NCBI GenBank assembly: GCA_038749025.1
Contig: JBCDIL010000008.1
Coordinates: 1-64,000, forward strand
DNA length: 64,000 nucleotides
Direction of reading: 5' to 3'
Origin: JBCAXA01 sp038749025
GTDB taxonomy: Bacteria; Pseudomonadota; Gammaproteobacteria; Steroidobacterales; Woeseiaceae
The notes under the pieces are model-generated. The model did no database searches. It saw only the letters and a list, made by a program, of their open reading frames with translations, and had not been told where the DNA came from. The stretch's first letter is position 1. Each line of letters starts with the position of its first letter. A program made the translations under genes and the position numbers. Shown piece after piece: positions 33,200 through 42,678 of the stretch.

Positions 33200-33852
33200 T
33201 GAGCACTGTGCTGGCGAGCTTGCAACGCCGCTTGGAGGTTATCTACGGTCTCGACGCTGGACCAGATATAGGCTCGTTCTTGATCGATGCCGAGGCACGT
33301 TTCGATCACGCGGACGGTAACCGTACGGGTGCCGAGACCGTTTTTGTTCGCGAAGCCGACGACGAAGTTCAGCTGGCTGTTTATATCGATGACGATGTTC
33401 TAGAGCGCCTTGATCGCGCTGATCCGTTCACATCGTTAGCCGATGAGGGTCTCAATGATCTTTGGTTGGCGATCGAAGGAGTCAGCCATTTTCGCTATCT
33501 CACGAACCGCGCTTATCGCGAGTTTTCGGTAACGCTACTCGAGCTTGAGTTGCAGGCCGAGGTCGACAAGTTTGTGACTACTTGGTGGCTTGCGCGCGAG
33601 CAGGGCTACCGCGGGATGCACGCTGGTCTTTGGCGGCGTTTGTTTGTCGACACCGACTTCGTCGCTGACTTGAGTGCCGAGGAAGCGGAGCGTTACGTCG
33701 TCGCGAACCGGTATGCGAGCTACTATTGCGCCGCACTGCAATTGTTTTCAGGGGCTAGCCACGATTCCGCTGTCGCCGACCTACGGCAATTTTACCGGTA
33801 CGATCAGTCTGCCAAATTCAGCGAAATTCACCGTCAACGACTTGCCGGGTAG
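33199..33852 (+). CDS. Unrecognised acidic protein, second of a coupled pair
   Basis: 217 residues, soluble and acidic. I do not recognise a named domain. An N-terminal mixed alpha/beta part (AVYIDDDVLERLDRADPF near residue 65) precedes a helical C-terminus with WLAIEGVSHFRYLTNRA and a final RQFYRYDQSAKFSEIHR. GTG 33199 overlaps the previous stop by one base. Coupling suggests the two proteins act together; nothing shows how. Confidence 0.7.
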   Translation: MSTVLASLQRRLEVIYGLDAGPDIGSFLIDAEARFDHADGNRTGAETVFVREADDEVQLAVYIDDDVLERLDRADPFTSLADEGLNDLWLAIEGVSHFRYLTNRAYREFSVTLLELELQAEVDKFVTTWWLAREQGYRGMHAGLWRRLFVDTDFVADLSAEEAERYVVANRYASYYCAALQLFSGASHDSAVADLRQFYRYDQSAKFSEIHRQRLAG

Positions 33853-33937
33853 CCGAGACTCACGTTTCTTCACGAATCGTTGACGCTTAATTGACGTACA
33901 CTACGCGGCTAGAACCTTGTCGAGCGAGGCCGTTCTG

Positions 33938-35017
33938 GTGCGCGCGTTTATTATCGTTTTTTTGCTTGCCGCTACCGCCGGCGCTGGGTATTGGTGGTCG
34001 CAAGCGGCTGATGCGCCCGCTGAGGCATCACGGCGTAGCTGGGGCGGGCCAGTTCCCGTTGCCGTAGCACCCGTTGCAGAGCGGCCACTGAGCGAGACGA
34101 TCGAAGCGCTAGGGACGACGGTCGCGCGCGAATCGGTAACGATTACCGCGAACGTTACGGAAACGGTTAGCCGTGTCGCCTTTGACGACGGCGACTATGT
34201 CACGGCCGGTGACGTCCTGGTCGAGCTAACGAGTGCCGAAGAAAGCTCGCAACTTCGCGAGGCACAAGTGGCGATTGAAGATGCGCAGCGCAAACTCGAC
34301 CGACTTAGAGATTTAGGTAGCCGCTCGTTGGTATCGGCCTCCGAGGTCGATGACGCGCAAGCCGTGCTGGAGTCGGCCGAAGCGAGGTTGGCGACGGTGC
34401 GGGCTCGCATCGGCGATCGCTTGATCGCTGCACCGTTTGGCGGCGTACTCGGGTTTCGGGCGGTTAGTGTTGGGACGCTCGTTTCACCGGGCACAACGAT
34501 CACGACGCTCGATGACATCGCCACCGTAAACGTGGACTTTACGATCCCAGAAACAGCCCTTGGAGCGATCCGTACAGGCGCCCCGCTGGTCGCAAAATCG
34601 GTCGCCTACAGCGGTGATGAGTTCGCCGGTGTCGTTAAATCAATCGGGTCACGCATCGACCCGATAACGCGATCGGTACTGGTGCGTGCAGAAATGCCAA
34701 ACGATGACCAGCGTCTGCGCCCAGGCATGCTACTGAGCTTGGAAATTGTCGTTAACGAGCGTAACGGTATCAGCGTCCCCGCACGCGCAATCGTTCAGGA
34801 AACGGTCCGCGCGTTCGTCTTTGTGGCCCAGCCGGATGGAACAGCGGAGCGGCGTGAAGTGACGCTCGGTGCGCGCAGCGAGAACTCAGTCGAGATTGTC
34901 GATGGATTGGCGGTCGGTGATCAGCTTATCGTTACGGGTATCGTGAAGCTGCGGCCAGGCAGCGCGATAACCGTGCGCGACAGCGGTGCCAGCGACGCGA
35001 TGAACGCGGGTAGCTGA
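33938..35017 (+). CDS. RND efflux periplasmic adaptor (membrane fusion protein)
   Basis: About 359 residues with an N-terminal membrane anchor/signal (VRAFIIVFLLAATAGAGYWW), a lipoyl/barrel-sandwich domain split by a coiled-coil hairpin (about 90-160), and beta-barrel domains with FGGVLGFRAVSVGTLVSPG and RPGMLLSLEIVV. It links the RND pump to an outer-membrane channel; no TolC-like gene is adjacent. GTG 33938 is preferred because GAGG lies eight bases before it; a TTG 21 bp upstream is in frame. It lies 3 bp from the pump gene. Confidence 0.9.
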   Translation: MRAFIIVFLLAATAGAGYWWSQAADAPAEASRRSWGGPVPVAVAPVAERPLSETIEALGTTVARESVTITANVTETVSRVAFDDGDYVTAGDVLVELTSAEESSQLREAQVAIEDAQRKLDRLRDLGSRSLVSASEVDDAQAVLESAEARLATVRARIGDRLIAAPFGGVLGFRAVSVGTLVSPGTTITTLDDIATVNVDFTIPETALGAIRTGAPLVAKSVAYSGDEFAGVVKSIGSRIDPITRSVLVRAEMPNDDQRLRPGMLLSLEIVVNERNGISVPARAIVQETVRAFVFVAQPDGTAERREVTLGARSENSVEIVDGLAVGDQLIVTGIVKLRPGSAITVRDSGASDAMNAGS

Positions 35018-35020
35018 CCG

Positions 35021-38000
35021 ATGTGGCTCGTCGACATCAGTGTCCGCAGGCCGGTGCTTGCGAGTGTGTTTGCTGTTCTACTGGTTGTCGCTGGAATCAT
35101 CTCGCTTCGCGATTTATCCGTTCGTGAGTACCCCGACGTTAGCTCACCGATCGTATCGGTTCGTGTGACGTATCCTGGTGCGTCATCGGCCATCATCGAT
35201 ACCCAAGTGACCGAAATCATCGAGGGGGCTGTCAGCGGCGTTGAGGGTATTCGCTCAATAACATCGCGCAGTAACAATGGCAGTTCCCGCGTCAATATCG
35301 AATTCACGTTGTCCCGTGATATCGATGAGGCAGCGAACGATGTTCGTGACCGAGTCTCGCGTGTTATCGATGAATTACCGGAAGGCGTCGAACCACCACG
35401 CGTACAAAAACAAGATTCCGACGCGCGACCCGTCGTCTATATCAACGTGTCGGACCCGTCGCGCAATAGCATGGAGTTAATAGACTACAGCGAGCGCTAT
35501 TTGGCGGAGCGCTTCAGTGCCATTCCGGGCGTATCGTCGGTCGATACGTTTGGATCTGGACGACCGTCGATGCGCATCTGGATTGATCGCATTGCGTTGG
35601 CGGCGCGAAACCTGACCGTTGCCGATGTCGATGCGGCCCTGAGGCGCGAGAACGTCGAGTTTCCGGCCGGAATGTTGGAGGGGGCGGACCGCGAGTTTCC
35701 TGTACGGGTCGCGCGCGGCTACGCAACGGTTGAGGATTTTCGCGGCCTGGTACTGGCCGAGGGGCCCGATAATCATCTGATTCGGCTCGGCGAAGTCGCC
35801 CGGGTCGAACTCGGTCCGCGCAATCCGCGTCGAGTGTTTCGTGCTAACGGCCAGCCCTCGTCGGCGATAGGCGTTTTTAAGCAATCAACGGCCAATACGG
35901 TAGAGGTCCTTGACGGCGTCAATCAGGTCATTGCCGAAATTAACGCATCATCGGACACGCTAAGTGTCGTCAAGTCCGATGACGATTCCATTTTTATTCG
36001 CGCGGCTGTTAATACTGTTTACCAAACGATTCTATTGACGACCGTTCTGGTTGGGCTCGTCATATTTCTATTCTTGACACAATGGCGAGCGACGTTGGTT
36101 CCGGTCGTGACGATACCGATCTGTTTGGTCGCAACGTTTGCCGCGATGGCTTTGGCTGGCTTCAGCATCAATCTCATCACGCTTCTCGCTCTCGTTCTTT
36201 GTATCGGCCTAGTCGTTGACGACGCCATCGTCGTTCTGGAAAACGTATATCGACGAATTCAAAAGGGTGAGCCAGCCTTACTCGCGGCTAAACGCGGGGC
36301 ATCGCAGGTCGTGTTCGCCGTTATCGCGACGACGGCGGTTCTCGTTGCGGTCTTCGTGCCTATTACCTTTCTCACCGACAACGTCGGCCGTCTGTTTGGC
36401 GAGTTGGCATTGACGCTCTGCGCGGCCTTGATTCTGTCTAGCGTGCTTGCGCTTACGCTGGTGCCAATGTTGGCGTCAAAGCTACTCCGCGGTCACGGTG
36501 CTGAGCTACGTCGCAGCAACGTTATCGTTCGGTTTATTGAGCATTTGTCCGCAACCTACTCAGCGTTGTTGGCCCGGGCACTCGAGGCGCGCTACGCCTG
36601 GTTACTGGTTGCCGTACTCACCGGAGTCGGTGCATGGTTCGGTTTCCAGTCGCTCGATCGTGAATACGTACCGGATGAAGACCGCGGCTCGCTCGCCGGT
36701 GTGTTTCGTGGACCCGAGGGTTCTAGCCGCGAATTCATGCTGGAGAGCTTGCAGCGATTAGAGTCCCCCGCCGTTGAGTTAGTAAACGCCGGCGAGTTGA
36801 ATCGCGCTTTGTTAGTGATCCCTGGGTTCGGCGGTGGCACGTCATCGAATGCTGGCTTCGTATCGATGACGCTAGCGCCGTGGGGTGAGCGCGAGCTGAC
36901 GACCGCTGAGGCCGTCAAGCGGTTGAACCGAGAGTGGAGTCAAATCGAGGATCTGCGCGTGTTTACCTTTACGCGTTCACCGATCCGCGGTGGTGATCGA
37001 CCGATTGAATTCGTTATCGGTGGTACGTCATACGAGCAGTTAGCTGATTGGCGCGACCGGGTTTTGGCAAGAGCGCGAGAGAACCCCGGACTAACACGGC
37101 TCGATTCGGACCTGATCGAAACGCAGCCGCAAATGATCGTCGATGTTGACACCGATCGAGCTGCGGCGCTTGGTGTGCCGGTGCAACAAATCGGCCGAGA
37201 GCTGCAATTGTTGATGAGTGATCAAACATCAACGCGCTTTCAAAGTGACGGCGAAGAGTACGATGTTGTCATTCAAGCCGATGATCGATTTCGTCGCTCA
37301 GTTGCCGACCTGCAACACGTCTATGTACGGTCGAGCGCGTCGTCTGAGTTAATTCCGTTGGCCAACGTTGTTAGTGTGCGTGAATTGGCCGAGCCCGCTG
37401 CGCTGAATCGCTTCAATCGACTGCGCTCGGTGACGATTACCGCCGATTTAAACGATGGCTATGCGCTTGGCGAGGCATTGGACTACTTGCGTGACGTCGC
37501 GATGGAGGAGCTGCCAGCGACCGCACAACTGGGTTACAAAGGCGGCTCACGTGAATACGTCGAGGCCGGTAACTCGTTGCTATTTACCTTCTGCCTCGCG
37601 TTAGCGATCGTTTATCTCGTTCTTGCCGCGCAGTTTGAGAGTTTCATCCAGCCGCTGATCATTATGTGTACGGTTCCGTTAGCACTGGCCGGTGGGTTCC
37701 TCGGCTTGTTGCTTACCGATACCAGCTTGAATATCTACAGTCAGATCGGTCTGTTGATGCTGATTGGTATTGCAACCAAGAACGGCGTTCTTATCGTTGA
37801 GTTCATTAATCAGATTCGCGACGCCGGTACCGACTTAAAAGAAGGCATCGTGAAGGCCTCGACCATGCGCTTTCGACCAGTCATCATGACCGCCGCATCG
37901 ACGATCATGGGGTCGATTCCGCTGGTATTGGCGACCGGACCCGGTTCGGAGGGTTTGAGTTCGGTCGGTGTCGTTATTCTCTGGGGCGTACTGGTCGCGA

Positions 38001-38119
38001 CGGTGTTGACCCTGTTCATTGTGCCGGTCCTGTACAGTTTCATCGGTACCTTGAGTGGCTCGCCCGGCGAGATTGGTCACGAGCTTGATCGACTTGAGGA
38101 AGCCGCTACGCAGCGCTAG
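35021..38119 (+). CDS. RND multidrug efflux permease (HAE1 type)
   Basis: A 1032-residue inner-membrane proton antiporter of the AcrB/HAE1 group, full length. The proton-relay Asp pair is in GLVVDDAIVVLENVY (TM4), and the TM10 Lys is in LIGIATKNGVLIVEF. Two large periplasmic loops (about 35-330 and 560-870) are present. It forms a tripartite pump with the upstream adaptor. The substrate cannot be predicted. Its 3' end overlaps the convergent exporter gene by 14 bp. Confidence 0.93.
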   Translation: MWLVDISVRRPVLASVFAVLLVVAGIISLRDLSVREYPDVSSPIVSVRVTYPGASSAIIDTQVTEIIEGAVSGVEGIRSITSRSNNGSSRVNIEFTLSRDIDEAANDVRDRVSRVIDELPEGVEPPRVQKQDSDARPVVYINVSDPSRNSMELIDYSERYLAERFSAIPGVSSVDTFGSGRPSMRIWIDRIALAARNLTVADVDAALRRENVEFPAGMLEGADREFPVRVARGYATVEDFRGLVLAEGPDNHLIRLGEVARVELGPRNPRRVFRANGQPSSAIGVFKQSTANTVEVLDGVNQVIAEINASSDTLSVVKSDDDSIFIRAAVNTVYQTILLTTVLVGLVIFLFLTQWRATLVPVVTIPICLVATFAAMALAGFSINLITLLALVLCIGLVVDDAIVVLENVYRRIQKGEPALLAAKRGASQVVFAVIATTAVLVAVFVPITFLTDNVGRLFGELALTLCAALILSSVLALTLVPMLASKLLRGHGAELRRSNVIVRFIEHLSATYSALLARALEARYAWLLVAVLTGVGAWFGFQSLDREYVPDEDRGSLAGVFRGPEGSSREFMLESLQRLESPAVELVNAGELNRALLVIPGFGGGTSSNAGFVSMTLAPWGERELTTAEAVKRLNREWSQIEDLRVFTFTRSPIRGGDRPIEFVIGGTSYEQLADWRDRVLARARENPGLTRLDSDLIETQPQMIVDVDTDRAAALGVPVQQIGRELQLLMSDQTSTRFQSDGEEYDVVIQADDRFRRSVADLQHVYVRSSASSELIPLANVVSVRELAEPAALNRFNRLRSVTITADLNDGYALGEALDYLRDVAMEELPATAQLGYKGGSREYVEAGNSLLFTFCLALAIVYLVLAAQFESFIQPLIIMCTVPLALAGGFLGLLLTDTSLNIYSQIGLLMLIGIATKNGVLIVEFINQIRDAGTDLKEGIVKASTMRFRPVIMTAASTIMGSIPLVLATGPGSEGLSSVGVVILWGVLVATVLTLFIVPVLYSFIGTLSGSPGEIGHELDRLEEAATQR

Positions 38120-39335
38120 GGGCAGCTTCGCGCAGTGCGACTAGCGCCGCTGCGAGTGCCAACACACTGGTTACCAGCCACGCCGCCGCGAGAGCCGACG
38201 GATGGTTATTGTGAACGGCCGCCAACAGCAGGCTCGCCAGCGCGCCGACAAGAAAAATCAGGCTGCCTATTAACGCGTTCGCCATCCCGGCGTTTTCGTT
38301 GAAACGAGACATGTAAGCGGCCTGAGCGTTGTTAACGATCAGGGTTTGCGTCGCCAATACCGCAGCAGTGCTGAATGCCATCACCGGCAAAGACGGCTCA
38401 AACGTCAGTGTGTAGAACAACGCCCAACCACTGCTCGCTAGCGTCGCGACCAAGCCGCCGCGCATGATCGTGCGCGGACCGTAATGGCGGAGTAACCGCA
38501 GATTGGTGGCGTGCGCACCGGCCATCGCAACAACGTTGACACCAAAGTACAACGGGAATCTGTCGCTAGAAACACCGAAGTGGTCGAGATAAAGAAAGGC
38601 GGCATCGTTAAGGAACAAGAACAGTGTTGCCGCTGCAAACGCTGCGCTCAGTGCGAAGAAGGTGGCGCGGCGGTGAGTGAGGACCGATGCGATGTGCGAC
38701 TTGAGGAATGCCCCGGCCGATAGATCGGACGCCACGGTTCCACGGCGACCAACCGTTTCGGGTAACCGCCAGAGTGTTACTAGCAACATGACAGCGCCGT
38801 ACACGGTCAATGCAACGAATATCCACCGCCAGGTACCAAGGTGGAGTAGCCACGCACCGGCGACCGGTGCGACCAGCGGTAACGCCAAAAGCAGCATGTA
38901 AATCCGCGCGAGTTGCCGCGCGCTGTCGTGCTCGTTGTACAGATCGCGAACGATAGCGCCCACGTTGACCAGGCTGATGCCAGCTCCGATTCCTTGCACG
39001 ATGCGTAAAGCAACGAGCCCACTGTAGTCCGACAGGATGACGATCAGACCGCTGGCCAGGGTGTAGACGATGACCCCGGTGAGACAGACCGGTCGTCGAC
39101 CGAGTCGGTCTGACATCGGTGCGGCTGCTAGCAGCCCGACTGTGTAGCCGAGCATGTAGATGGCGATCGTCACCTCCAGCGCTTGTATCCCGACTGCAAA
39201 ATCGCTCGCCATAACATCAATGGCAGGAATGTAGGCGTCCATTGCAACGGGATTTAGGCCGACCACACCCGCTAGCAGCAACGGCAGCCGCGGCGGCGGC
39301 TCACTACGAGCTATCGTTTGGGTCTCTGAGGTCAT
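38106..39335 (-). CDS. Bcr/CflA-type MFS multidrug exporter
   Basis: About 409 residues and twelve membrane helices of the major facilitator superfamily. SDRLGRRPVCLTGV after helix 2 is the MFS motif A, and the N-terminal MDAYIPAIDVMASDF segment is typical of Bcr/CflA drug exporters. ATG 39335 is chosen because upstream in-frame codons are not membrane-compatible. It converges with the RND pump gene and is divergent from the FAH-family gene. Confidence 0.88.
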   Translation of the reverse strand: MTSETQTIARSEPPPRLPLLLAGVVGLNPVAMDAYIPAIDVMASDFAVGIQALEVTIAIYMLGYTVGLLAAAPMSDRLGRRPVCLTGVIVYTLASGLIVILSDYSGLVALRIVQGIGAGISLVNVGAIVRDLYNEHDSARQLARIYMLLLALPLVAPVAGAWLLHLGTWRWIFVALTVYGAVMLLVTLWRLPETVGRRGTVASDLSAGAFLKSHIASVLTHRRATFFALSAAFAAATLFLFLNDAAFLYLDHFGVSSDRFPLYFGVNVVAMAGAHATNLRLLRHYGPRTIMRGGLVATLASSGWALFYTLTFEPSLPVMAFSTAAVLATQTLIVNNAQAAYMSRFNENAGMANALIGSLIFLVGALASLLLAAVHNNHPSALAAAWLVTSVLALAAALVALREAAPSAA

Positions 39336-39482
39336 GGCGGATCGCTGTCGGTTTCGCGCCGCCTGATGGTGCGGCGTCCCATCGTGCGCTGCAAGCGCAC
39401 TTGCAGTTGAACGGACTGCGTGTGACATTACCGCCGCCAAACAGCTGGCACCTGCTGCCTGCAGGTCAACGGAGTGGAACGC

Positions 39483-40463
39483 ATGAAACTAGCGAGCCGA
39501 AAGCACGGTCGAGACGGAAGCCTACTGGTGGTCAATAAGGCGCTGACGCGCGCGACAAGTGCTGCCGATATTGCGCCGACAATGCAAGCCGCGCTCGACG
39601 ACTGGGATTCGGTCATGGGCTCGCTCGAAGAACGATCGGCCGCATTGGAGGCGGGCTTGGTCGAAAGCGTTGAGTTCGATTCGGCCGAATTAGCCGCGCC
39701 ACTGCCACGCGCCTACCATTGGGTCGATGGCAGTGCGTACGTCAACCACGTCGAGTTAGTGCGCAAAGCACGCGGCGCCGAGATGCCTGAGTCGTTCTGG
39801 CACGACCCGCTGGTCTATCAAGGCGGTTCGGATGATTTCATCGGGCCGCGCGATCCCATCGTTGTACCCAGTGAAGAGTTTGGGATCGATATGGAGGCCG
39901 AGGTGGCGGTCGTGACGGGTGATGTGCCGATGCAAACACCCGCCGCTGCGGCCGGCCAACACATTCGCTTATTGATGTTGGTGAATGATGTGTCGCTGCG
40001 AAACCTTATACCCGGTGAGCTAGCAAAAGGCTTTGGCTTTTATCAGTCTAAGCCGGCCACGGCATTTTCACCGGTGGCGGTCACGCCGGATGAACTCGGC
40101 GACGCCTATGCCGACGGTACGGTGCGACTACCGCTCAGAACCGAGTTGAATGGAGAGCGACTTGGCGAGCCAGATTGTGGTGTCGATATGACCTTCAATT
40201 TTGAGCAGTTGATCGCGCACGTAACAAAAACCCGCCGCTTGAGTGCCGGGGCGATCATCGGCTCTGGCACGATTTCAAACTACGACCGGTCTCGAGGATC
40301 GAGCTGCTTAGCGGAGGTCCGAGTGCTTGAGACCATCGAAAGCGGGGCGCCTACGACCGGTTTCATGCGTTTCGGCGATCGGGTACGAATCGAGATGTTC
40401 GATTCTCTCGGGCAGTCCATTTTCGGGGCCATCGACCAGGTTGTGACGCCGCTGGAGGCGTAG
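39483..40463 (+). CDS. Fumarylacetoacetate hydrolase family enzyme
   Basis: About 326 residues of the FAH family. The core has YVNHVELVRKARGAEMPESF, GIDMEAEVAVVTGD with acidic metal ligands, LRNLIPGELAKGFGFYQSKP and GAIIGSGTISNYD. In the tyrosine pathway it would split fumarylacetoacetate to fumarate and acetoacetate. HPD and an aromatic aminotransferase within 3 kb support this. ATG 39483 has GGAG eight bases upstream. Confidence 0.88.
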   Translation: MKLASRKHGRDGSLLVVNKALTRATSAADIAPTMQAALDDWDSVMGSLEERSAALEAGLVESVEFDSAELAAPLPRAYHWVDGSAYVNHVELVRKARGAEMPESFWHDPLVYQGGSDDFIGPRDPIVVPSEEFGIDMEAEVAVVTGDVPMQTPAAAAGQHIRLLMLVNDVSLRNLIPGELAKGFGFYQSKPATAFSPVAVTPDELGDAYADGTVRLPLRTELNGERLGEPDCGVDMTFNFEQLIAHVTKTRRLSAGAIIGSGTISNYDRSRGSSCLAEVRVLETIESGAPTTGFMRFGDRVRIEMFDSLGQSIFGAIDQVVTPLEA

Positions 40464-40549
40464 CCTCGCCGTTTTGTGACCTAGCGCGGTGACGACCAGG
40501 GCACTGTGCGCCTATCGTTATGTGATATCGAGCGCTTCGGAGATCGTCG

Positions 40550-40924
40550 ATGACCGATCCGTTAGGTCTTTTTGGTGCATTCGCTGCCGGTCTTGTGGTC
40601 GCCCGCATCGCCGGGGCGGTGCTGGCGCGCCACGCGCGCGAGCAGGGCAGAGCTGGCGCGCGGTTGGCGCCGGATCAAACCATCGCTGCGCTGCGGCGCT
40701 CCCTTACCGCAACGCGGCAGGCCGTTGCGGAGCGCGATTCATCGCTGGCGGAGTTTCGAAGCGCCTATGAACGCCGGGCGCAAGAGCTCGACGCGTTGCG
40801 TGACGAGGTTCGCGACGCCGTGCGTTTGACCCGTGAGCTGCGCTCGGAGCTCATCGAGCGAATTCATACCCGTATTCGCCAAGAAGTAGGCGCGGTTGCT
40901 AGTTCGCTGCCGCCCTCTGCGTAA
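40550..40924 (+). CDS. Small coiled-coil protein with N-terminal membrane helix
   Basis: 124 residues. A single N-terminal hydrophobic segment (GLFGAFAAGLVVARIAGAVLA) is followed by a long charged, heptad-like helix (about 45-110). I do not recognise the family. GGAGA precedes ATG 40550. The 3' end overlaps the convergent Lrp gene by 26 bp. Confidence 0.6.
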   Translation: MTDPLGLFGAFAAGLVVARIAGAVLARHAREQGRAGARLAPDQTIAALRRSLTATRQAVAERDSSLAEFRSAYERRAQELDALRDEVRDAVRLTRELRSELIERIHTRIRQEVGAVASSLPPSA

Positions 40925-41375
40925 GCGTCGAGGCGGCCTTTATCGTCTCGAGGACGATGAGCGACGAGGCATCCTTGATACCCGGGAGTGTCAGCAAGTC
41001 GCGCTGTATAAAACGGCCGAATCGAGCCAGGTCGGCGGCCACAACCCGTAATAGAAAATCCGTGTCACCCGACAAAAGATGGCAACTCAGTACCTCGTCG
41101 AGCCGCGCGACGGCGTCTCGGAACTGCTTGGCAACATCGGGCGACTGGCGTTCGACCCGGACCGTAATAAACGCCTCAACGCCGTACCCCATAGCATCGT
41201 AAGCGACCGTGGCGCGGTAGCCGCGGATCACGCCTGAGTCTTCGAGCAGCCGCACCCGTCGTTGGCAGGCCGTGGCAGACAATTGCACCCGCTCGGCCAG
41301 AGTCGTCCATGAGGCCCGTCCGTCTTGCTGGAGGGCGGCCAGAATCGCGAGGTCTTTTTTGTCGAGTTTGCTCAT
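40899..41375 (-). CDS. Lrp/AsnC-family regulator
   Basis: 158 residues with an N-terminal helix-turn-helix (LDKKDLAILAALQQDGRASW, then ATACQRRVRLLEDSGVI) and a C-terminal RAM/ligand-binding domain (EVLSCHLLSGDTDFLLRVVA). It is divergent from hppD across 124 bp of AT-rich DNA, so it probably controls tyrosine catabolism in response to an aromatic amino acid. The ligand is inferred from context. Confidence 0.9.
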   Translation of the reverse strand: MSKLDKKDLAILAALQQDGRASWTTLAERVQLSATACQRRVRLLEDSGVIRGYRATVAYDAMGYGVEAFITVRVERQSPDVAKQFRDAVARLDEVLSCHLLSGDTDFLLRVVAADLARFGRFIQRDLLTLPGIKDASSLIVLETIKAASTLTQRAAAN

Positions 41376-41499
41376 ATCCGCGATTTTCGGTTTATTTAGC
41401 GCAGGAATCCATCAAAATCAATGTCATTATCATCATTTTTAATAAAAAAAGCAGCCTATCTGCTCGGTATACTGATCGCATTAGCACTGGAGTGATGAC
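41376..41499 (+). promoter_or_regulatory. AT-rich divergent promoter region of hppD and the Lrp gene
   Basis: A 124-bp spacer, much richer in A and T than its surroundings, including a long A-run at 41444-41450. A good -10, TATACT, lies at 41468-41473, 27 bp before the hppD GTG, but no -35 match sits 17 bp upstream. That pattern fits a promoter activated by an Lrp-type protein. Confidence 0.5.
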
Positions 41500-42609
41500 G
41501 TGAACGAGCAAACTAGCGGCGATCTTTTTGACAATCCGATGGGGACCGATGGGTTCGAGTTCGTTGAGTACACGGCACCAGACTCCGGTGAGCTGCGGGC
41601 ATTGTTCGAGCGCATGGGCTTTCCGGAGGTTGCCCGGCACCGTTCCAAAGACGTCACGCTGCATAAGCAAGGCGATATTCACTTCATCATCAACGCTGAG
41701 CCGAGCAGCTTCGCGCAGCAGTTTGCCCGCGATCATGGGCCATCGGCTTGCGCCATGGCGTTTCGCGTAAAGGACGCGGCCGCCGCGTTTTCGCGTGCCG
41801 TTGAACTGGGGGCCACACCGGTGTCCAGTAATGCAGGCCCGATGGAGCTCAATATTCCGGCTATCGAAGGGATCGGCGGCTCGCGAATTTACTTGGTTGA
41901 CCGCTACGGTGATCGCGGCACGATCTACGACATCGATTTCGTGTTTGCCGATGATTGGCGTGAGCGCATGGACGCGGCATCGACTGGGCTCGAGTACCTC
42001 GACCACCTTACCCACAACGTCGAGCGAGGCAACATGGCGGTATGGGCCGGGTTTTATGAGCGCTTATTCAATTTCCGCGAGATTCGCTACTTCGACATTG
42101 AGGGTAAACACACCGGCTTGTTTTCTAAGGCGATGACCAGCCCTTGCGGCAAGATCCGCATTCCGCTCAATGAGAGCCAGGACGATAAAAGCCAAATCGA
42201 GGAGTTCTTGCGCGAATATCGCGGCGAGGGCATCCAGCATATTGCGCTCGGCGCTCGCGATATTTTCGGGTCCGTGGATCAACTTAAGGCGAACGGTATT
42301 CGTTTGCAGGACACCAATGATGCGTACTTTGATTTGATCGACGAGCGCCTACCGAACCACGGTGAAGACGTTGCCGCTATGCGCGAACGCCGCATCCTTA
42401 TCGATGGCGCGCCGAGCGAAGGTCAAGGCTTGTTGTTGCAGATCTTCACCGAGAATGTCATCGGCCCGATCTTTTTCGAGATCATTCAGCGCAAGGGTAA
42501 TGAGGGATTCGGCGAGGGTAACTTCCAAGCGCTTTTCGAGTCACTCGAACTCGACCAAATTCGCCGCGGCGTTATCGGCGAGAGCACAGGCGACGACGCG
42601 CACTCCTAG
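41500..42609 (+). CDS. hppD: 4-Hydroxyphenylpyruvate dioxygenase
   Basis: A 369-residue iron dioxygenase converting 4-hydroxyphenylpyruvate to homogentisate. The iron ligands are the His in LDHLTHNV, the His in GIQHIALG and the Glu in GPIFFEIIQRKGN near the C-terminus. Full length. The start is a GTG at 41500 with GGAG seven bases upstream. An aminotransferase gene follows by 69 bp. 4-Hydroxymandelate synthase is an alternative in this family, but catabolic neighbours favour HPD. Confidence 0.93.
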   Translation: MNEQTSGDLFDNPMGTDGFEFVEYTAPDSGELRALFERMGFPEVARHRSKDVTLHKQGDIHFIINAEPSSFAQQFARDHGPSACAMAFRVKDAAAAFSRAVELGATPVSSNAGPMELNIPAIEGIGGSRIYLVDRYGDRGTIYDIDFVFADDWRERMDAASTGLEYLDHLTHNVERGNMAVWAGFYERLFNFREIRYFDIEGKHTGLFSKAMTSPCGKIRIPLNESQDDKSQIEEFLREYRGEGIQHIALGARDIFGSVDQLKANGIRLQDTNDAYFDLIDERLPNHGEDVAAMRERRILIDGAPSEGQGLLLQIFTENVIGPIFFEIIQRKGNEGFGEGNFQALFESLELDQIRRGVIGESTGDDAHS

Positions 42610-42678
42610 GCTGTCGCCGAAGGGGCGGCCAGTGCTAATCTGTCGCCATCGTAAGCACCAGCAAGTCGAGGCGATGGC

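Noticed and set aside
33880..33896. Direct repeat TTGACG (33880 and 33891) as promoter or response-regulator site before the RND operon
   Set aside because: Two 6-bp copies 11 bp apart are too little evidence, and no -10 lies at a fitting distance.
41500..42609. 4-Hydroxymandelate synthase instead of HPD
   Set aside because: The families share iron ligands, but the adjacent aminotransferase, Lrp regulator and FAH-family gene fit tyrosine breakdown.
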